Under the pieces are notes generated by a model. That model was given only the letters and a program-made list of their open reading frames with translations, had not been told where the DNA came from and did not search any database. Shown one piece after another: positions 43,436 through 51,123 of a DNA stretch of 64,000 nucleotides; position 1 is the first letter of the stretch, and each line of letters starts with the position of its first letter. The stretch is from an uncultured Clostridia bacterium (GTDB lineage: Bacteria > Bacillota > Clostridia > TANB77 > CAG-508). The stretch lies in assembly GCA_948896235.1 (NCBI GenBank), contig CAQUUC010000002.1:154272-218271 (forward strand). Direction: 5' to 3'. A program made the position numbers and the translations under genes.

Positions 43436-44818
43436 ATGAAATATGTAGCTTGCTATTGTAGAGTAAGTACAGATGAACAAGCTAAATTTGGCTTTTCTAT
43501 ACAAGCTCAAAAAGATGCATTAGAAAAATACTGTAAAGAGAACAATTATAAGTATGAATTTTATATTGACGAAGGTATTTCTGCTTCATCTATGAAAAGA
43601 CCAGCTTTAAAAGATATGCTTTCTAGAGTAAATGTCTATGATATAATTTTATTTACAAAGTTAGATAGATTAAGTAGAAATGTATTAGATGCCAATAATA
43701 TAAATAAAATGCTAATAGATAATAATTGTACTATGAAAGCTATAGATGAAGATGATATTGATACATCTACTGCTGATGGAACATTTATTTTTAACTTAAA
43801 AGTGTCTCTTGCACAACGTGAAATTGGAAAGACATCTGAAAGAATAAAGTTCGTTTTTCAAAACAAAAGAAATAAAGGTGAAATTACTTCTGGAACTAAA
43901 AAATATGGATATGATATTGTAGATAAACACTATATCGTAAATATAGAACAACAAGAAAATATAATTAAATTTTACGAATATTTTATAGCTGTAGGAGCTG
44001 ATACTAAATTAAGTTTTGAATATTTTAAAGAGCATTTTCCTTTTAAAAGTTATGATGCTTATAAAAAAATGTTAACCGAAACATCTTACATTGGAAAATA
44101 TAAGCTATATAAAAAGGAAGAATACATTTATAACTATATTCCTGCACTTATGACAGATGAATTATTTTATTTAGTACAGGATTTATTAAGTAAAAGAAGA
44201 AAAATAACAAAGAACAATAAAGAAGCTCCCGTGTCTTTATTTGATGGAATACTTAAATGTGCTGAATGCGAAGGTGCAATGTCTAGAAGAATTTGTTACA
44301 CGAAATATGGAACTTATGTAAGTTACAGATGTTGGAAAGCAGAAAAACTATCTAAAGAAATTGGTAAAGAATATAGATGTTCAAATAGACATAGTATATT
44401 TGAAAGCAAAATAGAAAGGTACTTAATTGAAAATATAAAACAAGAAGCTGAAAAACATATATCTGAAACTAAAGTCTTAAAAACAAAAAACAAAGAAACA
44501 CTTATAGATAATTCTAAAGAAATAAAAAGAAAACTTGAAAAACTAAAAGACTTATACATTAGTGACTTAATTGATAAAGAGATGTATGAGAAGGATTATA
44601 AAAAATACAATAATCAATTACAAGAACTAGAAATCAAAAAAAGTGATTATAAAAATAATACCTCAAAAGATTTTAGTAGATTAGAAAAAATATTTAATTC
44701 TAATTTCAATGATCTATATTCTTCATTATCACAAATAGAGAAAAGAAGATTTTGGATTTCTATTATTGACAAAATTTATTACAATGATAAAAAAATTGAG
44801 AAGATTATTTTTAAGTAA
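43436..44818 (+). CDS. Large serine recombinase (integrase)
   Basis: 460 residues. Resolvase domain with catalytic Ser11 (YCRVSTDEQAKFGFSIQAQ) and TKLDRLSRNVLDANNI, a recombinase domain (about 160-260), a zinc ribbon (LKCAECEGAMSRR..YRCW..YRCSNR), a coiled coil (about 340-410) and a C-terminal tail. Catalyses integration between attP and the ferredoxin-gene attB 51 bp away. No separate directionality factor is obvious; candidates are the small early genes. No stop-codon or frame damage. Confidence 0.95.
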   Translation: MKYVACYCRVSTDEQAKFGFSIQAQKDALEKYCKENNYKYEFYIDEGISASSMKRPALKDMLSRVNVYDIILFTKLDRLSRNVLDANNINKMLIDNNCTMKAIDEDDIDTSTADGTFIFNLKVSLAQREIGKTSERIKFVFQNKRNKGEITSGTKKYGYDIVDKHYIVNIEQQENIIKFYEYFIAVGADTKLSFEYFKEHFPFKSYDAYKKMLTETSYIGKYKLYKKEEYIYNYIPALMTDELFYLVQDLLSKRRKITKNNKEAPVSLFDGILKCAECEGAMSRRICYTKYGTYVSYRCWKAEKLSKEIGKEYRCSNRHSIFESKIERYLIENIKQEAEKHISETKVLKTKNKETLIDNSKEIKRKLEKLKDLYISDLIDKEMYEKDYKKYNNQLQELEIKKSDYKNNTSKDFSRLEKIFNSNFNDLYSSLSQIEKRRFWISIIDKIYYNDKKIEKIIFK

Positions 44819-44830
44819 TCTTCTCAATTT
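44793..44830. terminator. Bidirectional terminator after the integrase
   Basis: 15-bp perfect arms AAATTGAGAAGATTA / TAATCTTCTCAATTT; the integrase stop lies in the right arm. Serves the phage-supplied end of the ferredoxin transcript too. Confidence 0.92.
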
Positions 44831-44852
44831 CACTTATATCAAAGGTTTTACT

Positions 44853-45026
44853 CTAGTCACACTCGCAAGGTGCATCTACTGGGCAAACTCCAGCACATGT
44901 TCCGCATCCTATGCATGCATCTTTATCTATTATGTATCTTTCATCACCTTGAGATATACATTCAACTGGGCAGTTTGCTGCGCAAGCTCCACAACTGATA
45001 CATTTATCTGTAATTTTATATGCCAT
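44853..45026 (-). CDS. 2[4Fe-4S] ferredoxin, C-terminus rewritten by the prophage
   Basis: 57 residues: MAYKITDKCISCGACAANCP, then CIGCGTCAGVCPVDAP, both cluster motifs complete, clostridial type. Start at 45026 with GGAGG upstream. After PVDAP the gene reads CECD-stop, encoded by phage DNA; the original ending VEDEE-stop is stranded at 9131. The cluster ligands all lie on the host side of the att core, so function should be kept. Cytoplasmic electron carrier, likely acceptor of the por enzyme. Confidence 0.93.
   Translation of the reverse strand: MAYKITDKCISCGACAANCPVECISQGDERYIIDKDACIGCGTCAGVCPVDAPCECD
44869..44889. repeat. attR core of the prophage
   Basis: 21-bp exact copy of 9150-9170, inside the ferredoxin gene at the codons for VCPVDAP. 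Confidence 0.9.
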
Positions 45027-45041
45027 ATTTCTCGCCTCCTT

Positions 45042-45963
45042 TTATATATCTTCTTGATTCAATTTATCTTGTTCTTCTAGTTTTTCTAATTTCTTTAATT
45101 CTTTTACTTCTTCTGCATCTAATCCTTGTAAATCATCTTTATCTTCTACATCTTTTATTATTTTTAAGTCTTTAGCATCAAATTTTTTATAGAAATAACC
45201 TTCTTTATCTCTAAACTTTACTCTAACTCTTTCTTTTAAAGTTTCAATTGAATCTACTACACCTTCATCATCTTCTGGTGTTTTTACTATTGCTCCCACT
45301 TTTGGAAGTCTTGCTAGTTTCTCTAAATATGCTTCTTCTTCATATTTTAAGCAGCACATAAGTCTTCCGCAGTTGCCAGAAATTTTTGCTGGATTTAAAG
45401 ATATGTTTTGTTCTTTTGCCATTTTTATTGATACTGTTTCAAAGTTTCCTAGAAAAGAACAACAGCATAATTCTCTTCCACACATTCCATTTCCGCCAAT
45501 TCTTTTTACTTCATCTCTTACACCTATTTGACGAAGTTCTATTCTGGTTTTAAATATTGCTGCCAAATCTTTTACTAAGTCTCTAAAATCTATTCTTCCA
45601 TCTGCTGTAAAATAAAATAGAAGTTTTGAGTTATCAAATTTATATTCTACATCTGTTAAGTTCATGTCTAATTTATGCTTTTTTATTTGTTCTAGGCAAA
45701 TATCAAAGGCTTCTTTTTCTTTAACTTTATTTTCTTCATAATGCTTTTTATCTTTATATGTTGCAACTCTAACTATTGGCTTTAATTCATTTTCTATTTT
45801 TTCTTCTGGCAAAAATTTATTTTCTATTACTACTTCTGCATATTCCTCGCCCATTGAAGTCTCTACTATTACATATTGACCTTTTCCGTAATTTATAATG
45901 TTTCGGGTCAAAGAAATAAATTTTTCCTGGTCGTTTAAATCTTACTCCTATAATTTCTTTCAA
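45042..45963 (-). CDS. ricT: RicT/YaaT, PSP1-domain protein, read through a +1 site
   Basis: 306 residues after recoding, from a TTG start at 45963 with GGAAGG upstream: MKEIIGVRFKRPGKIYFFDP is the usual RicT start. At codon 26 the frame hits CGG; skipping the C gives GKGQYVIVETSMGEEYAEVV, the expected continuation. Cysteine-rich part NGMCGRELCCCSFLG and NCGRLMCCLKYEEE binds Fe-S in the RicAFT complex, which governs RNase Y-dependent mRNA processing and Spo0A phosphorylation. The zero frame after CGG has no family resemblance. Followed by ferredoxin. Confidence 0.88.
45886..45888 (-). other. In-frame CGG, +1 recoding site in ricT
   Basis: TTA CGG A. +1 reads GKGQYVIVET at the place where RicT homologues have it. 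Confidence 0.88.
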
Positions 45964-45987
45964 AATTATTGTCCTTCCTTTCTCTGG

Positions 45988-46874
45988 TTATTCCTTCCAA
46001 ATTTTATATAACATATTATCAATGCTCATATCAAAATTGCTATTTGCTTTCAAACTCTTTTTGGCTTGTTCTACTGCTTCTATATACGTTATATATTTAG
46101 GATTTTCTAACTGTGTGGTTGATAATATTATATTAATATAGTCTAGTATATCATATATATCTTCTTTATTCTTATAAATAAAGTCTAATTTATTTATTAC
46201 ATCCAGCAATTTATAACTTTCTATATTAGAAAATATCCTTAGTGCTTGTTCATATTCTTCTTTTTTCTCATTTACTTTAAATGCTTTTTCTATACTTCCT
46301 TCACAAGCTTTTAAAATATTATTGTCTAGTTCTATATTATAATTACTAATTAGAAATTCTTTTAAAACTTCATCTTGTATCTTTTGAAATACAATTTTCA
46401 TACATCTTGATTTTATTGTATTTAAAAACATACTTTCATTTGAACCTGTCATTATTATTGTAACAAAACTTGGTGGTTCTTCTAAAGTTTTAAGTAGACA
46501 ATTTCCAGCTTCTTTTGTCATAAGATCTGCATCTTTTATAATGTAAACTTTTTTCTTTGATATGATTGGTAATTCTTGCACTTTGCTTCCGCATTTCTCT
46601 TATTTTCTCTATTTTTATAGTAGCATTTTCTGGTTCTATTTCTATTAGGTCTGGATTATTATTATTTTCTAGCTCTATACAAGACTTACATTTGTTACAA
46701 GGCTTATTTTCTTCTTCGCATAATATCATTTTTGCAAACTCTTTTGCAAATAATGTTTTACCGAACCCCACTTGGTCCTATAAACATATAACTATGTACA
46801 ACTGTATTTGCTTTTACAAGATTTTGCAATGTAACTTTTACTTTATCATTTCCAATTAAATTACTAAAAGCCAT
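45988..46874 (-). CDS. holB: DNA polymerase III delta-prime subunit, read through two +1 sites
   Basis: 294 residues after two recodings. From the ATG at 46874 (GAGGAG upstream) 37 codons run to SYMFIGPSGV, then CGG TAA. Skipping the C gives GKTLFAKEFAKM, completing the Walker A motif GPSGVGKT. 57 codons on (IEKIREM) a second CGG; skipping its C gives GSKVQELPIISKKKVYIIKD and the rest including CLLKTLEEPPSF. Zinc motif CNKCKSC present. delta-prime is a clamp-loader subunit and essential in bacteria, and there is no other copy in view, so both shifts must be bridged in vivo. Confidence 0.9.
46589..46591 (-). other. In-frame CGG, second +1 recoding site in holB
   Basis: ATG CGG A. +1 reads GSKVQELPIIS and rejoins the frame that runs to the stop at 45988; in phase with the first shifted frame. 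Confidence 0.88.
46761..46763 (-). other. In-frame CGG, first +1 recoding site in holB (Walker A)
   Basis: GTT CGG T AAA. Unshifted reading stops at the next codon (TAA). +1 gives GKTLF, the Walker A lysine. Confidence 0.92.
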
Positions 46875-46997
46875 TATAACTCCTCTTTTTTTGTATTTAA
46901 GCAGTTATAATTATATCCTATTTATGCCGATTTATCAAGATTTTTTAAATATAAAAGCAAATTTTGTGATACCGATTAGCTTCTAAATAACATTAAA

Positions 46998-47019
46998 GGC
47001 AGACTATTGTATGTCCGCC
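46998..47019 (-). terminator. Weak terminator after lepB
   Basis: GGCGGAC / GTCTGCC arms with one G-U pair, then TTTAAT on the minus strand. Confidence 0.6.
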
Positions 47020-47025
47020 CAAAAT

Positions 47026-47667
47026 TTAATCAACTTTTCCAAATAAATTAAATGGCCAAAATCTAATCCAAACTATAGCTTCTAATTTTTCTAATGGGAC
47101 ACAACCAAATTTTCTTGAATCATCACTACCTGACCTATTATCTCCCATTACAAATATACATCCTTCTGGTACTACTAAATCTGAAAATGCACCTGTAGGC
47201 TCTGTCTTTACTGTACTTTGTAAATAGTTCTCTTTTAATTCTTCTCCATTTATATATACTTTTCCATTTTCTATTTTAACATGTTCACCTGGTAATCCAA
47301 TAACTCTTTTTATATAACTGTCTTTTCCTAATTCTAATATATAATATCTAAATTTAGAAAATATATTATTAATATTATGGTTATATTCTGCAATTGGTTT
47401 ATCTACTTGTGCCGCAGATAAATATCTTGTTGAAGGTGCTTCAAAAGTTACTATATCTCCCCTTTTTGGCATAGTATGCGAAATTCTAATGGTTCTATTT
47501 AATATTAATCTCTGCCCTTCTTTTAGGGTTGGATACATTGATGATTGTTGTACAATAGTTGGCGTTCCTACAAAATATCTAACTATTAATGCAAGTATAA
47601 CTGCAATAACTATACAATATGCCCATTCCAAAACTTCTTTTATCTTTATCTTTTTTTCATTATCCAT
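47026..47667 (-). CDS. lepB: Signal peptidase I
   Basis: 213 residues. One N-terminal membrane anchor (about 13-32, LEWAYCIVIAVILALIVRYF), catalytic Ser43 in QSSMYPTL, general-base lysine in DSYIKRVIGLPGE, and box E GDNRSGSDDSRKFG. Removes signal peptides on the outer face of the membrane. About 55 residues of insert between box B and D (DIVTFEAPSTRYLSAAQVDK) is moderate. Upstream of holB on the same strand, with a weak terminator between. Confidence 0.93.
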   Translation of the reverse strand: MDNEKKIKIKEVLEWAYCIVIAVILALIVRYFVGTPTIVQQSSMYPTLKEGQRLILNRTIRISHTMPKRGDIVTFEAPSTRYLSAAQVDKPIAEYNHNINNIFSKFRYYILELGKDSYIKRVIGLPGEHVKIENGKVYINGEELKENYLQSTVKTEPTGAFSDLVVPEGCIFVMGDNRSGSDDSRKFGCVPLEKLEAIVWIRFWPFNLFGKVD

Positions 47668-47772
47668 TAAGCTTCTTCCTTTCGTAATACATTTATGTGC
47701 GTGTTTATTATACCTTAGTTTTATTGTTTTTACAAGATTTTGTAGTAAATATTATAAAAACTGCTAATAGTG

Positions 47773-47803
47773 GTTGTCAAAAATCCCCGTCCCCATTGAC
47801 AAC
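47773..47803. repeat. GGGGACGGGG-type intergenic repeat hairpin
   Basis: GTTGTCAA / TTGACAAC arms enclosing GGGGACGGGG (minus strand), directly after the walK stop. The G-rich core between TGTCA/TGACA arms is a dispersed motif I recall from many Firmicute genomes; here it doubles as terminator of walK. Confidence 0.65.
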
Positions 47804-49237
47804 TTATTTTTTAGTAGGCACACGAATTACAACTTCAGTACCTTTACCATATTCACTTTTTATATCAATACTACCATCATTTTTATCTAATATTTCTTTT
47901 GCAATAGATAATCCTAAACCTGTTCCTCCCATTTCTCTTGTACGAGCTTTATCAACTCTATAAAATCTATCAAAAATTCTTGATAAATCTTCTTCTGGTA
48001 TTCCTATTCCTGTATCTATTACTTTTATATATGCATCATTATAAACAAATCCTACATATATTTTTATATTTCCGTTCTCTTTAGTATATTTTATACTATT
48101 AGTTAATATATTTAATACCACTCTTTCTATTCCATATCTATCAGCATAAACTGGTGGAACATTAGCAGTTACAAAACATTCTACATTATGATGTTTTTTA
48201 TCTATTTCAAGCTGTACTTTTTCTTGGCAAGCTTTTACTAATTCCCCTAAATCGAATTCTTCTTTTTTTACCTTTTCTTGATTATTATCAAATCTCGATA
48301 GTGCTAATAGGTCTGTAACAAGTTTTGCCATTCTTCTTGCTTCTGCTGCTACTACTCCCAAGAATTTATCCTGAGTTTGTTTATCATATTCACCTTCTAG
48401 TAATGTGTCTGCATATCCCATTATTGAAGTAATAGGCGTTTTTAATTCATGTGATACATCTGCTACAAATTCTCTTCTCATATTATCTAGTTTTACATGC
48501 TCTGTTATATCTTGTATAACTACCATTACTCCATCTGGTCTATCTAACTCATCTTTTAATGGAGCAAAGAATAAATTAATATGTTTATCTCCTAAATTTA
48601 CTCTTTCTTCTGAAGAAGTCCAAGCATCTAAGTATATAATTTTTTCCATATTTATATCTACATTTAATTTTTTAAATATTTTTTCAAAGGTATCATCTTC
48701 TGGCATAATTCTTAATAATCTAGTTGCTGCTGGGTTTACTAACATAATATTTCCTTCCATATTGAAGGCAATAATTCCATCTGTCATATGTAGAAGAATT
48801 GTTTCTATTTGGTTTTTTTGTCTTGAAACTTCACTTAAGTTTTCTTTTAATTCTATAGTCATCCTTCCAATCGCATCAGCTATTCCGTCTACTTCTTTTG
48901 GCTTTCTTGGTTCTTCTATTTTAGTTTCTTCTCCAGTTGCAACTTTTCTGGCACTATCTATTAATCTATTTATTGGAAGTGTTACTTTTGTTATAACATA
49001 TATAGCTATTCCTATGGCTATAACTAAAAACGCAAATCCTGCGTATATTGATAGCCATAGTCCTTTATTAACTATATTTGTTAAATCACTTTGAATTGTA
49101 TTTATATCATTAACCGAAGGAATATTTAAATATATTGTTTGTAAATTGATTAAAAAATATCCTCCAATTCCAGCAATAATTGCAAGTCCTATTATTGTTA
49201 AAATTATTATAATTTTAAGTTGTACGTTCTTTATCAT
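47804..49237 (-). CDS. walK: WalK-type sensor histidine kinase
   Basis: 477 residues. TM1 about 8-30, a short loop, TM2 about 59-83, HAMP (about 84-135), PAS (about 140-235, HMTDGIIAFNMEGNIMLVNP), HisKA with FVADVSHELKTPITSIMGYA (phospho-His) and HATPase with VLNILTNSIKYTKENGN, DTGIGIPEEDLSRIFDRFYR and GGTGLGLSIAKEIL. The extracytoplasmic loop is about 28 residues rather than the about 145-residue Cache domain of Bacillus WalK, so its signal must be read in the membrane or by PAS. Partner of the response regulator before it. Confidence 0.9.
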   Translation of the reverse strand: MIKNVQLKIIIILTIIGLAIIAGIGGYFLINLQTIYLNIPSVNDINTIQSDLTNIVNKGLWLSIYAGFAFLVIAIGIAIYVITKVTLPINRLIDSARKVATGEETKIEEPRKPKEVDGIADAIGRMTIELKENLSEVSRQKNQIETILLHMTDGIIAFNMEGNIMLVNPAATRLLRIMPEDDTFEKIFKKLNVDINMEKIIYLDAWTSSEERVNLGDKHINLFFAPLKDELDRPDGVMVVIQDITEHVKLDNMRREFVADVSHELKTPITSIMGYADTLLEGEYDKQTQDKFLGVVAAEARRMAKLVTDLLALSRFDNNQEKVKKEEFDLGELVKACQEKVQLEIDKKHHNVECFVTANVPPVYADRYGIERVVLNILTNSIKYTKENGNIKIYVGFVYNDAYIKVIDTGIGIPEEDLSRIFDRFYRVDKARTREMGGTGLGLSIAKEILDKNDGSIDIKSEYGKGTEVVIRVPTKK

Positions 49238-49261
49238 ACTTCCTCCTATATCATACCTTGA

Positions 49262-49291
49262 AAGGTCGAAAGCCTAAAGACTTTCGACCTT
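49262..49291 (-). terminator. Hairpin between walR and walK
   Basis: Eleven-base arms AAGGTCGAAAG / CTTTCGACCTT with an eight-base loop. It has only a short T tract, so probably a partial terminator lowering kinase relative to regulator, or an mRNA stabiliser. Confidence 0.7.
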
Positions 49292-49303
49292 CTATATTAT
49301 TTA

Positions 49304-50032
49304 CTATTTAGATGCTATATAGTATCCTACTCCTCTTTTTGTAATTAAGATTTTTGGTGCTGATGTATCTTTCTCTATTTTTTCACGAATTCTTCTTACT
49401 GTAACATCAACAGTTCTTATATCACCATAATATTCATATCCCCATACCTTTTCAAGCAATACTTCTCTTGTTATTACTTGTCCTGGTTGGTTTGCTAAAT
49501 ATTTTAAAACTTCAAATTCCCTTAAGGTTAAATCTACTACTTCTCCTGAAACTTTCACTTCAAATTTATCTAAGTCTAAGCTTAATTCTCCAACTACAAT
49601 TTTATTTGTATTTCCTTCTTTTGCTGTTTCAGTATTGTTTGAAGATAATTCCACTTTTCTTAGGTTAGCTTTTATTCTAGCCATTAATTCTCTTACGCTG
49701 AATGGTTTTGTAACATAGTCATCTGCTCCTAATTCTAGTCCTAATATTTTGTCTATTTCTTCGTCTTTTGCTGTTAGCATCAAAATTGGAACATTTAATG
49801 TATGTCTAATTTTTTTACAGACTGCAAGTCCATCCATTTTTGGAAGCATTATATCTAATAAAATCAAATCTGGTTTTTGACTTAGTGCTATATCAACAGC
49901 AGTAAGTCCATCGTTTGCTTGTAATGTATTGTATCCTTCCTTTTCTAAGTTATATACTAAAATATCTACAATATGTTGTTCGTCATCTACTATTAATATG
50001 GTTTTTTTATCTTTATCTAATACTTCTTCCAT
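49304..50032 (-). CDS. walR: WalR-type response regulator
   Basis: 242 residues from the ATG at 50032. Receiver domain with DDE cluster (ILIVDDEQHIVDIL), phospho-Asp in DLILLDIMLPKMDG, Lys in YVTKPFSVRELMARI; OmpR winged helix (LTLREFEVLKYLANQPGQVI, VWGYEYYGDIRTVDVTVRRI). Matches the WalR/YycF group; controls cell-wall hydrolases. Followed by walK. Confidence 0.93.
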   Translation of the reverse strand: MEEVLDKDKKTILIVDDEQHIVDILVYNLEKEGYNTLQANDGLTAVDIALSQKPDLILLDIMLPKMDGLAVCKKIRHTLNVPILMLTAKDEEIDKILGLELGADDYVTKPFSVRELMARIKANLRKVELSSNNTETAKEGNTNKIVVGELSLDLDKFEVKVSGEVVDLTLREFEVLKYLANQPGQVITREVLLEKVWGYEYYGDIRTVDVTVRRIREKIEKDTSAPKILITKRGVGYYIASK

Positions 50033-50057
50033 AATGATGCACACCCCTACTTTTCTT

Positions 50058-50099
50058 AAAAAAATATCTATGATAAAAATATATCATAGATATTTTTTT
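50058..50099 (-). terminator. Terminator of pyrB
   Basis: 18-bp AT-rich arms (AAATATCTATGATA / TATCATAGATATTT core), long T run on the minus strand. Confidence 0.92.
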
Positions 50100-50137
50100 T
50101 TAACAATACTTTTTTTAGATTTTCTATAAATATATGT

Positions 50138-51004
50138 TTATTTTTCTAATGCCATATAAATCATTGCCATTCTTACATATACTCCATTTTGTACTTGTTT
50201 AAATATACGTGATTTTTCACATTCTACAACATCATCTGCAATTTCTACTCCTCTATTAAATGGTGCTGGGTGCATTATTATTGCATTGTCTTTCATTCTT
50301 GCTACACGCTCTTTATTTAATCCATACATGTTATGATATTCTTCTTTAGTCTCTTGCATAGCATTTTCATGTCTTTCGTGTTGTACTCTAAGTAACATTA
50401 CAACATCTACTTTATCTAAAATTTCTTCTAATTCTATATAGTTATATCCTTCTTCTTTATATTCTAATGGTCCAGATGTATATACTTCCATTCCTAACTT
50501 TTTCATTACTTTAAAGTTTGTATGTGCGACTCTAGAATGTTTAATGTCTCCAACAATTACTACTTTTAGTCCTTCAAATTTTCCAAATTCTTGGCGTATA
50601 GTTAATAGGTCTAATAATGATTGTGATGGATGGTTTCCTGTTCCATCCCCTGCATTTAATATTGGTGCTTTTATACCTTCTAACTGTTTATAGTATTCAT
50701 TATCTACATGTCTAATTACTATCACATCTGTTCCAAAGCTTTCAAAAGTCTTTACTGTATCGTATAAACTTTCTCCTTTTTTTAAGCTTGAATTTCCCGC
50801 ATCAAAATTTTGTGTTCTACAGCCTAATCTTAGTGCTGCCATATCAAAGCTATAGTGTGTTCTGGTTGATGGTTCAAAAAATAAATTTGATATTACTTTT
50901 TTTCCTTTGTAATCAACTTCTTTACCATTGTTAAATTCTTCTGCTAAATCAAGTATTTCATTAATTTCGCTACTAGAAAAATTATCTAAGTTTAATATGT
51001 TCAT
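50138..51004 (-). CDS. pyrB: Aspartate carbamoyltransferase, catalytic subunit
   Basis: 288 residues. Carbamoyl-phosphate loop FEPSTRTHYSFDMAALRLG, the mobile SLKKGES loop (residue Lys of KKGES), NHPSQSLLDL and the aspartate site GVEIADDVV near HPAPFNRGVE. Transfers carbamoyl phosphate to aspartate in pyrimidine synthesis, cytoplasm. No pyrI regulatory chain follows. It stands alone with its own terminator, between purF and walR. Confidence 0.93.
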   Translation of the reverse strand: MNILNLDNFSSSEINEILDLAEEFNNGKEVDYKGKKVISNLFFEPSTRTHYSFDMAALRLGCRTQNFDAGNSSLKKGESLYDTVKTFESFGTDVIVIRHVDNEYYKQLEGIKAPILNAGDGTGNHPSQSLLDLLTIRQEFGKFEGLKVVIVGDIKHSRVAHTNFKVMKKLGMEVYTSGPLEYKEEGYNYIELEEILDKVDVVMLLRVQHERHENAMQETKEEYHNMYGLNKERVARMKDNAIIMHPAPFNRGVEIADDVVECEKSRIFKQVQNGVYVRMAMIYMALEK

Positions 51005-51081
51005 TTAACATCCTCCTATTTTTTGACATTTTTTCTATTTTAGCACTACATAGAAAAATGTACAAGAGTTTTTAAAAATTT

Positions 51082-51114
51082 TATGCCACAAATTATTTAT
51101 AATAATTTGTGGCA
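51082..51114 (-). terminator. Terminator of purF
   Basis: 15-bp perfect arms TATGCCACAAATTAT / ATAATTTGTGGCATA, T tract on the minus strand. Confidence 0.9.
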
Positions 51115-51123
51115 TATATTCTT

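Larger units (their letters stand above)
9150..44889. mobile_element. HK97-type siphoprophage with serine integrase
   Basis: About 35.7 kb between the two 21-bp att repeats. From right to left: integrase, CI/Cro switch, replication genes, early small genes, late regulator, terminase, portal, protease, HK97 capsid, head-tail connectors, tail with tape measure, lysis cassette; then plus-strand and minus-strand accessory genes at the left end. All structural modules of a long-tailed phage are present and no structural gene is visibly broken once the +1 sites are honoured, so it may be inducible. Confidence 0.93.

Noticed and set aside
9150..44889. The 21-bp repeats as a chance ferredoxin gene duplication
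   Set aside because: The two parts are complementary halves of one gene, the repeat abuts the integrase, and everything between is phage.
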